DNA of 64,000 nucleotides from Bacteroidetes bacterium UBA4416 (GTDB lineage: Bacteria; Bacteroidota; Bacteroidia; B-17B0; Aurantibacillaceae), in contig DGQK01000067.1 in NCBI GenBank assembly GCA_002390745.1, positions 51,862-115,861 on the forward strand, given 5' to 3'. The translations under genes and the position numbers were made by a program. Every line of letters begins with the position of its first letter. Positions within the stretch are counted from its first letter, which is position 1. Positions 14,602 to 23,170 of this stretch are shown piece after piece. The notes beneath the pieces were generated by a model. It did not search any database. It saw nothing but the letters and a program-made list of their open reading frames with translations, and was not told where the DNA came from.

Positions 14602-16806
14602 CTAGTGCTTGATCAATTTTCCAACTTTCACGTATTGGCCGTTGCTGGCTATTTTATAAAAGTAAGCTCCCTCTTCTAACCTGTTAAGATTAACCGAAGT
14701 GCTTTGTTTACTCAACGCTTCCCTGAGCACCAGTTTTCCAACGGCATCATACACCTCAATACTCGAATTATTTAATAATTCGCTGGTGATCGCAATATTT
14801 ACCATTCCGTTGGTTGGATTCGGGAACACGGAGATCTCAGTCGCCGAATCCAGGTCTTCGATACCAGTGCAAGGACTCACAGAAACACTCACCGTAGCCT
14901 GCGCGGTACAAGTGCCATTACTCACGGTTACCGTGTAGTTGGATGTTACTGTAGGGCTTACCGTAACGCTCATGGTGTTCGCTGAGTTTGCGTTGCCTGA
15001 CCACGTATACGATGTCGCAGAAGTAGAAGCCGTTATAACAGCGCTTTCGTTCACGCAAATAAGTGTTCTTGATGCAATGGCTGTAACGGTAGGGCTGGCA
15101 AGAACATTGACCGTCACCGTCGCTTTAGCCGAACAGGTTCCGTTAGATCCGGTAACCGTATACACTGTATTGGCAGAAGGCATAACCGTTGTTGTTGCGG
15201 TATTTCCGCCGGCAGGCATCCATGTGTAGCTGGTTGCTGTGCCGGAAGAGGCGTTCAGAGTAACAGGTGTGCCGGCGCATACTGCTGCTGTTGTAGATGC
15301 AACGGCCGTTACCGTTGGCAAAGCCACACTCGTTAGCTGCACCGTAGCTGTACGGATACAGCCAAAGCTCGTTCCGGATACGGTGTATACCGTAGTTGCG
15401 GTCGGTGTTACGACGGTTGTGGCAAGCTGGCCTCCCTGAGGCGCCCAGGTATATGTTGTAGCGCCGCCAGCCGTTAAGGTTGCCGAGGAGCCGGCACAAA
15501 CCAATGTCGAAGATGCAGAGGCTGTGACAGGCACGGTGTTGACGGTTACGGCGAGGTTTGCTGAGGCTGTACCGCAGGCATTCGTGCCTGCTACCGTATA
15601 ATTCGTTGTAGCAGATGGAGTATAGGAAACAACTGTATTGGTGCTTCCGCCGGTCCAGGTATACGTATTGGCGCCGCTGGCCGTTAAGGTAACAGCCGCA
15701 CCCGGGCATACCGTCGTTGAGCTGGCAGCAATAGATACTGTTGGTGTATTATTTACTGTTATCGTTATCACCGCCGAACCTGTACAGCCTGCCGGATTGC
15801 TTCCTGTGCCCGAAACCGTGTAGGTAGTAGTGCTTGTCGGGGTTACGGCAATAGAAGCCGAAGTGGTATTGCCTGTACTCCATGTATAATTGCTTACGGC
15901 ACTGGTCGTTAAGGTTACCGTTGTTCCGGCACATATTGCGGAGGTGGCCGTTGAGCTTACATTCACATTGCAAAGTGAGGTAATGATCACCATGCCGTTT
16001 CCTGTAGGATCAGGATTGGTTACAAAACCGGGTTGAGATAACTGAGCGGTGATGCCTCCTGTAACTCCACCTGTATAGCCCGAACCGCCGCCACCGGCTC
16101 CTCCCCAGTGTCCGCTTCCGCCACCGTAATATCCGCCGCCGCCGGCACTACCGCCCAGGGTTCCCACGTAGTCTCCGCCGATCCCTAATCCACCGGCCAA
16201 AGAATAGCCATTGATACCACCCGTTGCTGCTGTACCGCCCGCCGTCTGAGTTCCGCCGCCGCCGGCATAAGTCGCACCACGGCTGCTGGCACCGGCTACT
16301 CCGGTAGTGCCACCGCCGTTACCGCCATTTCCGGTATATGTACTATAACCGGTAGCGCCGCCGCCACCGCCCGCAACAATAATTCTGTTTGCATAAGTCG
16401 TGTTCATCGTCGTTCTGATATCCGTTCCGCCACCGCCGGTACCACCATTATAACCGCTGCTGAACGTTCCGGTAAAACCGCCGCCGCCATTCCAACCGCC
16501 GGCTGTTGCCGCAGTTGCGGTGCTTCCTTTTCCCCCAACATAAACGTAATAGGTTGTAGGAGAACCAAGCGTTAACGTTCCTTCTGAATAACCGCCTTTT
16601 CCGCCCGTGCCGCGGAGTGCATCACCGCCATCGGCTCCCCACGCCTGTATACTGTAAGAACCCGCCGCAAGAGTGACGGTTTGTACACTTCCCGTGTAAT
16701 TCAGCGTGTAGGTCTGTGAATGCGCCGTACCAAACATCACGGTCGCTGCCAGTGTAAAAAAGCTTTGCTTTACTCCGGATAATACCTTGTAGATTTTTCT
16801 TTTCAT
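14602..16806 (-). CDS. T9SS cargo: glycine-rich domain plus five Ig-like repeats, type A sorting domain
   Basis: This is a 734-residue secreted protein. A signal peptide (about 1-30) is followed by a glycine-rich beta domain (about 35-275) with stretches such as GGGGGATGYSTYTGNGGNGG. Then come five related Ig-like/PKD-like repeats of about 75 residues, each with a conserved Cys and a YTW core and ending in YTVSGT-like strands. The last ~80 residues (ISVFPNPTNGMVNIAI to VKVGKLIKH) form a type A T9SS C-terminal sorting domain, which directs outer-membrane export and surface attachment. A surface adhesin role is inferred. It lies immediately downstream of, and parallel to, another T9SS protein gene, with no sequence identity beyond the repeat style. 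Confidence 0.85.
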   Translation of the reverse strand: MKRKIYKVLSGVKQSFFTLAATVMFGTAHSQTYTLNYTGSVQTVTLAAGSYSIQAWGADGGDALRGTGGKGGYSEGTLTLGSPTTYYVYVGGKGSTATAATAGGWNGGGGFTGTFSSGYNGGTGGGGTDIRTTMNTTYANRIIVAGGGGGATGYSTYTGNGGNGGGTTGVAGASSRGATYAGGGGTQTAGGTAATGGINGYSLAGGLGIGGDYVGTLGGSAGGGGYYGGGSGHWGGAGGGGSGYTGGVTGGITAQLSQPGFVTNPDPTGNGMVIITSLCNVNVSSTATSAICAGTTVTLTTSAVSNYTWSTGNTTSASIAVTPTSTTTYTVSGTGSNPAGCTGSAVITITVNNTPTVSIAASSTTVCPGAAVTLTASGANTYTWTGGSTNTVVSYTPSATTNYTVAGTNACGTASANLAVTVNTVPVTASASSTLVCAGSSATLTAGGATTYTWAPQGGQLATTVVTPTATTVYTVSGTSFGCIRTATVQLTSVALPTVTAVASTTAAVCAGTPVTLNASSGTATSYTWMPAGGNTATTTVMPSANTVYTVTGSNGTCSAKATVTVNVLASPTVTAIASRTLICVNESAVITASTSATSYTWSGNANSANTMSVTVSPTVTSNYTVTVSNGTCTAQATVSVSVSPCTGIEDLDSATEISVFPNPTNGMVNIAITSELLNNSSIEVYDAVGKLVLREALSKQSTSVNLNRLEEGAYFYKIASNGQYVKVGKLIKH

Positions 16807-16882
16807 AGTTGATTTTGATTTGTTTAGAGTGTCATGTTTAAAGGAAAATACATGAGGACATGAAGCTTATTTAATTCAGATA

Positions 16883-18595
16883 TCAGTACTTGATGACTTT
16901 GATCGTCTGCCAGGTTGAATTCTGTTTTACATGGATCAGATAAATCCCGTTTACTTTTTCACTGAAGTCGAGGATATGTTTCCCTTCATTCAGGCGCTCT
17001 CTCATCACTTCCTGCCCGATAGCATTCATCACGACGATTTCTGCGGCTGCGCTTAATTCTGCTGTTACAATGCCGTTGGTCGGGTTGGGATACACGTAGA
17101 TCATCGCATCGTCCTGCCCGGTGATGGCATCTATTCCTGTGCAGAGGCTCACGGCAATAGCCGTTGTAGCCGTGTTGGAGCAACCGGTTGTACTATTGGT
17201 AAAAGAATAGGAAGGTGTAAAGGTTCCGCTTGTGGCCGGCGTAAAAGCAGTTCCCGAAACGTTAGTGCCACTGTAGCTTCCTCCCGCCGGTGAGCCCGTC
17301 AGGGAGATGCTGCCACTGTTCACACACACATTTCCTGAGGCAGCCATTAAAGAAACAGATGGCAGGGCATTGACCGCCACACCGACCGTTGCCGATTTCG
17401 GACAGTTATTGGCATCCGTTGCATTCACGGTATACACGCTTGCAGTAGTTGGGGCCACGCTGATGGTATTGGACTGGCTTCCCGTTGACCAGGTATAGCT
17501 TAGTGTTCCGGTGCCTCCGCTGCCCGTAGCCGTGAGTATACTCGAGCTTCCTTCGCAAATAGCCGTACTGCCGGCTGTGGCATTGAGGCTGATAGCCGGT
17601 GGCTGGGTAATGCTGACCGTTTGAGTGGTATTTGTACAGGTGTTGGCAATGGTCACCGTATAAACACCCGCACTTAAGCTGGCGGCTGTTGACGCATTTC
17701 CTCCGGTCGGTGCCCAGGTATAGCTAAAAGGGCCTGTACCGCTTGCCGTAACCGAGGCCATGCCATTTGCGGCGCCGTTGCAGCTGATGTTGGTCTGGCT
17801 CGCCACAGCCGATACTGAGGTATTTGAAAAACCGGTGGCTGTTACGCTGGCGCCTGAGCTCACCCAGTTGGAGGTGCTACCCGTCAGGCTAAAATTAGTG
17901 AGTGCGCCATTGTATGCATTTCCTGAAAGGTCGGGCAAAGCTGTGACGGTAGCATTCGTTGCGCTGGCCACACCCTGGTTGAAATCATAGTTCATCAGCA
18001 GGCCGCTGTGCGCCCCGGGAATCGTATTGTTCATATTGGCCAGGATCCCGCACAAGCTCACTGCGCTGTTCCACACACGAAGTTCGTCGAGCTGGCCATT
18101 GAAATGCTGGCTTCCTCCCGTGCGTGCGCCGATCGTTACAAGGCCGCTGGTGCCGGTGGAAGAACTTCCGCCGTTGCCGGTCGATTGCAGCACCCCGTTA
18201 AAAAAGACCTCTGCGCTGCTGGTGGCGGAGGTCCAGCGGGCGGCCACGTGTGTCCACTGGTTTTGAGGAATGGTTGATGAGGTTGCAACCGATACCGTTG
18301 TGCCGTTTTTGATCACGTAAAAATAGATCGTGTTGCCCGTATTGGTACCAAGCGAAACAAAGTTGCTGGTACTCGACTGGGCAAAGAAGATCCGCGTGAA
18401 AAGCGATCCGCGCGGATTTACCCAGGCTTCTATCGTAAAATCATTTGTTGCCGGGCTTGCAAAAACCGATGGCACGCTTGCGACTTCTACCATGTCGTTG
18501 CTGCCGTCGAAATCGAGGGCATTGCCTGAAAATTGCGCCCTGGAAGCAGAAAAAAAGAAAATGACAAAAAGAAAAAGTAAATGTGTTTTAATCAT
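16883..18595 (-). CDS. T9SS cargo: LamG-like domain, SprB-type repeat, type A sorting domain
   Basis: This is a 570-residue secreted protein. After a signal peptide (about 1-20), residues about 22-205 form a LamG/concanavalin-like domain (ALDFDGSNDMVEV, FTIEAWVNPRG, HFNGQLDELRVWN), commonly carbohydrate-binding. An SprB-type repeat follows (ISCNGAANGMASV to VSITQPP, about 268-330), then two Ig-like modules. The C-terminus (IYVYPNPTNGIVTAEL to TIKVIKY) is a T9SS type A sorting domain. It is a probable cell-surface or adhesive protein. The next gene downstream on the same strand, 76 bp away, also encodes a T9SS cargo protein, so the pair may be co-transcribed. Confidence 0.85.
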   Translation of the reverse strand: MIKTHLLFLFVIFFFSASRAQFSGNALDFDGSNDMVEVASVPSVFASPATNDFTIEAWVNPRGSLFTRIFFAQSSTSNFVSLGTNTGNTIYFYVIKNGTTVSVATSSTIPQNQWTHVAARWTSATSSAEVFFNGVLQSTGNGGSSSTGTSGLVTIGARTGGSQHFNGQLDELRVWNSAVSLCGILANMNNTIPGAHSGLLMNYDFNQGVASATNATVTALPDLSGNAYNGALTNFSLTGSTSNWVSSGASVTATGFSNTSVSAVASQTNISCNGAANGMASVTASGTGPFSYTWAPTGGNASTAASLSAGVYTVTIANTCTNTTQTVSITQPPAISLNATAGSTAICEGSSSILTATGSGGTGTLSYTWSTGSQSNTISVAPTTASVYTVNATDANNCPKSATVGVAVNALPSVSLMAASGNVCVNSGSISLTGSPAGGSYSGTNVSGTAFTPATSGTFTPSYSFTNSTTGCSNTATTAIAVSLCTGIDAITGQDDAMIYVYPNPTNGIVTAELSAAAEIVVMNAIGQEVMRERLNEGKHILDFSEKVNGIYLIHVKQNSTWQTIKVIKY

Positions 18596-18711
18596 GAAGG
18601 CATAGTTTTAGGGTTCACAGCCTAAGTTACAAAAAATTATTTCTTTTTTACCAGCCGATATCTGAGAAAAAACAGTTACGCCTCGTATTCTGTATACTGC
18701 CGCTCACAGCA

Positions 18712-18742
18712 TTTGGTTTGTAAATAATTAGTTGTATATTTG
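18712..18742 (+). promoter_or_regulatory. Bacteroidota-type promoter (TTTG-N19-TATATTTG) for rnr
   Basis: TTTG at 18712-18715 and TATATTTG at 18735-18742, exactly 19 bp apart. It lies about 187 bp upstream of the rnr ATG, predicting a leader of roughly 180 nt. Confidence 0.65.
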
Positions 18743-18773
18743 TGCCCGGTTAGTCTTACATGTAACTTAAAAC

Positions 18774-18849
18774 GGTTAAAAATCCTTCCTGTTTAACCCT
18801 GGTTACAATAAACAAACTCCCTCTCGCTGTTAACAACCCAATGTGGGTT
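18774..18849 (+). other. Two hairpins in the rnr 5' leader
   Basis: GGTTAAA (18774-18780) pairs with TTTAACC (18792-18798). AACCCA (18835-18840) pairs with TGGGTT (18844-18849) around a 3-nt loop. Both lie in the predicted 5' leader of rnr. No known riboswitch family was recognised. The rest of the 333-bp gap 18596-18928 shows only the promoter. Confidence 0.4.
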
Positions 18850-18928
18850 TAGTATGTTATTACCATTCCACACATTTTATTTATTAATTACATTTACAAT
18901 AGGCACATCATGTGCTTAATTACCAATT

Positions 18929-21151
18929 ATGGCAAAATCTAAAAAGAAACAACCCAAACGCTATTTATTCGAAGAAGTACTGGCGTTCTTAAAACATAAT
19001 TCCGAAAAATCCTTCAACTACAAACAATTGGGCGCCGCTATGGAAATAGACAATGAGGGCGACCGCTTTGCGCTGCTCGAAACCCTGGAGGAGCTGAAAC
19101 ACCAGGGCTTTGTGGTGGAAAAGGAGATCGGGAAATACCAGTCGAAAGAAACGAAAAACTACGTATCCGGAACGATTGATTTCACTTCCACAGGAACAGC
19201 CTTTGTGGTGGTATCTCCGGACCAACCCGATATTTTTATTCCGTTCCGCAAAACCCGCGATGCCATGCACGGCGACCTGGTGAAGGTAAATGTGTTCCCG
19301 CAGCGCGGCAAAGGAAAACCCGAAGGCGAGGTGGTAGAGGTGATCCAGCGCCGGAAAACAAAGTTTGTCGGCACGATCCAGATCAATCCAAAGTTTGCAT
19401 TCGTGGTTCCCGACTTCTCCAAACTGCATGTGGATTTTTTCGTTCCTCTGAGCGACATCAACGGTGCGCAAAACGGGCAGAAAGTACTGATCGAGCTCAC
19501 GGAGTGGAAAAAAGGATCGGATAACCCGAACGCGAAAGTGGTAGAGGTTTTCGGAAACCCGGGCGAACACGAAACAGAGATCCACGCCATCATGGCGGAA
19601 TTCGGCTTACCGATGGAGTTTGCTCCGGAGGTGGAAGCAGCTGCTAAAAAGCTCGATACACAAATCAAACCGGAAGAAATTGCGAAGCGCCGCGACTTCC
19701 GTGGCATTACCACTTTTACCATCGACCCTGTGGATGCCAAGGATTTTGACGATGCCTTGTCTCTCCGGAAACTGGAAAACGGCAACTGGGAAGTAGGCGT
19801 GCACATCGCCGATGTGACCCACTATCTGAAACCGCATTCCATAATAGACAACGAAGCGGTGAGCCGCGCAACTTCTGTTTACCTTGTAGACCGAACCATT
19901 CCGATGCTTCCGGAGGTGCTGAGCAACTTTGCCTGCTCGCTTCGCCCGCATGAGGAGAAATACTGTTTCAGCGCGGTGTTCGAAATGGATGACCAGGCCC
20001 AGATCCAGAACCAGTGGTTTGGCAAAACGGTGATCTACAGCAACCACCGCTTTACGTATGAGGAGGTGCAAACGATTATTGAAACGGAAGAAGGCCCTTA
20101 TAAAGACGAGATCCTCACACTCGACCGCCTGGCAAAGATCCTGCGCGCAGAGCGTACAGCCAAGGGCTCTATCTTCTTCGATAAGGCCGAGGTGAAATTC
20201 AAGCTGGACGAGAACGGCACGCCGCTGGGCGTGTTCTTCAAAACACAAAAAGATGCGCATAAGCTCATCGAGGACTTCATGTTGCTCGCCAATAAAAAAG
20301 TGGCGGAGTTCCTGGGCAAACCCAAACGTGAGGCCGGAGAGCAAAACCATGGCCGTAAGAAACAAAACGAAAAGCAGGAAGATGCTGTTGTATACCGGGT
20401 TCACGATGTGCCCAAAGATGACAAGCTGATGGACCTCAACAATTTTGTGGCGCGCTTTGGCTACTCTGTAGCAGTTGGCAACAAACAGAAAACGGCCCAG
20501 TCCATCAATAAATTGCTGCACGATGTAAAAGACAAGAAAGAGCAAAGCATGATCGAGCTCCTCACGGTGCGTAGCATGCCCAAGGCGGTATATACCACCA
20601 AAAATACGGGGCACTATGGTTTGGGATTCGAGTACTATACGCACTTTACCTCACCGATCCGCCGTTATCCGGATGTGTTGGTGCACCGCTTGCTGGAGGC
20701 CAAACTGAACCACACGCATTACCTGAAAGCCGACGAGCTGGAGCAGCTGGCCAAGCATTCTTCGGAAATGGAGAAGCTGGCAGCCGACGCGGAGCGCGCC
20801 TCGGTAAAATACAAACAGGTGGAATTTCTGGGCGATAAGATCGGGCAGATCTTCAAAGGCGTCATCAGTGGTGTCACAGAATACGGTGTGTTTGTGGAGA
20901 TCATCGAGAACAAATGCGAAGGAATGATCCGGACCCGCGAGATGAAGGATGACCAGTATTTCTTCGATGAGGAGAATTACCGATTGGTAGGCCGCCGCAC
21001 AGGCCGGATCTACTCGCTGGGCGACCCGGTGATGATCAAAGTAAAACGTGCCGATCTGGTGAAAAAGCAGCTGGACTTCGAATTCATCGAGCAGGTAGCT
21101 CCTAAGAGGGAAGAGATCCGGAATCCAAAGCGGTATAAGAAAAGGAAGTAA
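18929..21151 (+). CDS. rnr: Ribonuclease R
   Basis: This is a 740-residue 3'-5' exoribonuclease of the RNase II/RNB family that degrades structured RNA. An N-terminal winged-helix segment (about 10-65) is followed by cold-shock-like OB domains (about 70-215). The RNB catalytic domain (about 250-595) has DPVDAKDFDDAL (D266, D272, D274, D275 ligating Mg2+) and HFTSPIRRYPDVLVHRLL. A C-terminal S1 domain (about 637-722: GVISGVTEYGVFVEI) and a short basic tail complete it. A charged insertion rich in Lys and Gln (about 465-490) interrupts the RNB domain. Start at ATG 18929 follows a long leader with its own promoter. Confidence 0.95.
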   Translation: MAKSKKKQPKRYLFEEVLAFLKHNSEKSFNYKQLGAAMEIDNEGDRFALLETLEELKHQGFVVEKEIGKYQSKETKNYVSGTIDFTSTGTAFVVVSPDQPDIFIPFRKTRDAMHGDLVKVNVFPQRGKGKPEGEVVEVIQRRKTKFVGTIQINPKFAFVVPDFSKLHVDFFVPLSDINGAQNGQKVLIELTEWKKGSDNPNAKVVEVFGNPGEHETEIHAIMAEFGLPMEFAPEVEAAAKKLDTQIKPEEIAKRRDFRGITTFTIDPVDAKDFDDALSLRKLENGNWEVGVHIADVTHYLKPHSIIDNEAVSRATSVYLVDRTIPMLPEVLSNFACSLRPHEEKYCFSAVFEMDDQAQIQNQWFGKTVIYSNHRFTYEEVQTIIETEEGPYKDEILTLDRLAKILRAERTAKGSIFFDKAEVKFKLDENGTPLGVFFKTQKDAHKLIEDFMLLANKKVAEFLGKPKREAGEQNHGRKKQNEKQEDAVVYRVHDVPKDDKLMDLNNFVARFGYSVAVGNKQKTAQSINKLLHDVKDKKEQSMIELLTVRSMPKAVYTTKNTGHYGLGFEYYTHFTSPIRRYPDVLVHRLLEAKLNHTHYLKADELEQLAKHSSEMEKLAADAERASVKYKQVEFLGDKIGQIFKGVISGVTEYGVFVEIIENKCEGMIRTREMKDDQYFFDEENYRLVGRRTGRIYSLGDPVMIKVKRADLVKKQLDFEFIEQVAPKREEIRNPKRYKKRK

Positions 21152-21154
21152 AAT

Positions 21155-21496
21155 ATGGAGAGGGAAGATGCCAGGCACCGTTTTGAGATGAATGGCGATA
21201 AGGGCTGGCTTAACCTCATAGATATCATCTATGACTATAAGCCGGACCACATCGACATTACAGATGTCTGGGAAAAATATGCGACCTTAGAGCTGCGTTA
21301 TGAGGGGTTTGACGACGCTTTTAGAGAACTTATTCATCATATCAGATACATCAGCAAAAAGACCTGCCAGGTTTGTGGCATGAGCGGCGGGCACACCATC
21401 ATTAACGGATGGGAAACAACTCTCTGCGACTTTCATTATGAGATGATTGAGACGGAAGACAAACACCGTTCACCAAGAATATATTCCGGCACTTGA
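21155..21496 (+). CDS. Small protein with putative zinc-binding CxxC...CxxH, function unknown
   Basis: This is a 113-residue protein starting 3 bp after the rnr stop, so probably co-transcribed with rnr. The N-terminal 65 residues are acidic and helical. C71, C74, C91 and H94 (CQVC, then CDFH 17 residues later) form a plausible zinc site. I do not recognise a family. The tight coupling to RNase R makes an RNA-related role possible but unsupported. Confidence 0.65.
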   Translation: MEREDARHRFEMNGDKGWLNLIDIIYDYKPDHIDITDVWEKYATLELRYEGFDDAFRELIHHIRYISKKTCQVCGMSGGHTIINGWETTLCDFHYEMIETEDKHRSPRIYSGT

Positions 21497-21600
21497 AGAT
21501 GATCTATTATCTTACAACCGTCGTTGAGTGCCTGTAGATATGCAAAACAGGTTTGACTCTACTATGTGAATTGCAGATAACTATCTATAAATTACACCAC

Positions 21601-22197
21601 ATGAAATCAAAACTCCTCTTCCCTGCACTTTTGTTGGCAGCTTTTTGCTTAAGCTTTACCATGAACAACAGTATCGGCTCCTGTTACCTTTCTTTCAAAT
21701 CCGCTACGGATCTTAGGGCAGCAAAGCCCGACAGGCTGCCAGACGATGCCGAGAAATTCCGGTTGGTAAAAACCGGCGCAGGTGAAGTGAAGATCAGCCA
21801 GGCCGACGGCTACCGCATCCTCTACTACAATAAAAAGAATGCGCCTTTCGTGAATCTGAAAGTGGAGCTTTCCGACCCTAATTCTTATGAACAGGATCAA
21901 AAGAATTTGCTGGAGCATTTGAACTACATGAACTCAAACTCTCAGGGCATGGAGAGCAAAGAGCTCATTAGCCTCGATTACAATGGTTATAAGATTTATG
22001 GCCTGAGCCGCGGCTCCATCGAGAAGGGAAGCACGCTTGGAACCTTTGTGATGTTTCCGGGAAATAATATCATTGTTTATTTCTATTTCAATAACCTCAC
22101 ACCGGAGTTCAGGACCTTTTCAACGCTTGATGAGTACAAGGCTCAGCGAAATTTATTTATGGGTGAGTACACCAAGCACCTGGCGTCATGTAAGTAA
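21601..22197 (+). CDS. Secreted protein, function unknown
   Basis: This is a 198-residue protein from ATG 21601. The in-frame frame opens earlier at 21553, but MKSKLLFPALLLAAFCLSFT is a clear signal peptide and decides the start. No lipobox follows. The mature part has mixed alpha/beta character (FRLVKTGAGEVKISQADGYRILYYNKKNAPFVNLKVEL, in pieces) and no recognised motif. The next gene starts 3 bp downstream and encodes another exported protein, so the two likely form an operon. No promoter box was identified in the preceding 104 bp. Confidence 0.65.
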   Translation: MKSKLLFPALLLAAFCLSFTMNNSIGSCYLSFKSATDLRAAKPDRLPDDAEKFRLVKTGAGEVKISQADGYRILYYNKKNAPFVNLKVELSDPNSYEQDQKNLLEHLNYMNSNSQGMESKELISLDYNGYKIYGLSRGSIEKGSTLGTFVMFPGNNIIVYFYFNNLTPEFRTFSTLDEYKAQRNLFMGEYTKHLASCK

Positions 22198-22200
22198 AGC

Positions 22201-22689
22201 GTGAAACCTGTTTATTTTATATGCATAAGTCTTGCTTTTTTACTCCCCGTCAGTCTTTCCGCACAGAGTAAAAAACTAAAAAAGCTTTCTGTGGCCCCTG
22301 TCTGCGGCTATATCTGGCAGGGAACACACAATGTCGATTTTGGCCTGCAGCCTATGCTGTTGCTGGATGCCAAAAAAGACCACAGCAATCTTGGATTGCT
22401 CATTACCGGAAATTTGATGTATCACAAAGGAGCCGTGTATTTTACCCCTATGACCAGGCTGAGGATTATGCCCCATAAAAGAAGAGTAACTCCTCATCTT
22501 GCCTGGTTCGCTTCTATTGGCCACTCATACACACAGGTCAGCGAGAAATATGATCACCGTATCACACTGGAGCCGGGCATCAAATGGGAATGGTGGAACT
22601 TTTCCCTGGGTTATAATATTCCCGTTTCTTCTTACCAGGATGGCCTTACCGATAAGCTCAGGCTCACCTTCAGCCTTAATTTGTTTTAG
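22201..22689 (+). CDS. Exported small beta-barrel-like protein, function unknown
   Basis: This is a 162-residue protein with a GTG start 3 bp after the preceding stop. The signal peptide (KPVYFICISLAFLLPVSLSA) ends near residue 21. The mature protein has alternating hydrophobic/aromatic strands (WWNFSLGYNIPV, LRLTFSLNLF) and ends in phenylalanine, which is characteristic of outer-membrane beta-barrel proteins inserted by BamA. It could be a small eight-stranded barrel. No family was recognised. Confidence 0.6.
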   Translation: MKPVYFICISLAFLLPVSLSAQSKKLKKLSVAPVCGYIWQGTHNVDFGLQPMLLLDAKKDHSNLGLLITGNLMYHKGAVYFTPMTRLRIMPHKRRVTPHLAWFASIGHSYTQVSEKYDHRITLEPGIKWEWWNFSLGYNIPVSSYQDGLTDKLRLTFSLNLF

Positions 22690-22847
22690 AAGCCATCTCA
22701 TAAATACCTTATTGAAATCTGTTGAAGTTCTTATCTTTATAATTTATGAGCTCTCCCAAAAGCCATACAGTCCCGGCCATCTGCTCTTCTTCTGCCTTTG
22801 GTAACTGTCGAAGCCGGAAAATTTTCTTAATCCTAAACCCAAAAAAC

Positions 22848-23168
22848 ATGTCCGTAAACGTCAACCTTAGTTTCGAAATTCACAACATCAAAGAGATTCA
22901 CGAAGAAGAAGACGAAGTAAAAAGAAACGCCATTTATGAGGCGGCTAAACAATTTCTGGAAGAGGAAGGCATTCTCGACCAGGACATGATCGTGGATTTT
23001 CTCGGGCAGGAAGGCTACCTGGCCGGATACACCACCTGGCCCATCATCATTTCGGGAGCCTACCGCTGGGTGCCGGATGTCACAAAACGCTGGGAAGAAA
23101 TGGCTTTTCGCGTATTAGGACCGGACTGCAAACCTCAGGTAAACGTGGAATACCCCGACGAAGACTGA
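22848..23168 (+). CDS. Small acidic protein, first gene of a two-gene unit with an ART-like protein
   Basis: This is a 106-residue acidic protein from ATG 22848 (MSVNVNLSFEIHNIKEIHEEE). The frame is open upstream to 22746, but that part reads as low-quality coding. It has helical segments (KRNAIYEAAKQFLEEEGIL), a hydrophobic core (TTWPIIISGAYRWVP), and an acidic C-terminus ending PDED. No family was recognised. The next gene begins 2 bp after its stop, so the pair is almost certainly co-transcribed. Size, acidity and position before a larger basic protein would fit an immunity or antitoxin-like partner; this is inference. Confidence 0.6.
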   Translation: MSVNVNLSFEIHNIKEIHEEEDEVKRNAIYEAAKQFLEEEGILDQDMIVDFLGQEGYLAGYTTWPIIISGAYRWVPDVTKRWEEMAFRVLGPDCKPQVNVEYPDED

Positions 23169-23170
23169 GC

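Noticed and set aside
19607..20644. Antisense 345-codon frame across rnr
   Set aside because: Shadow of the rnr RNB domain; no start context or domain.
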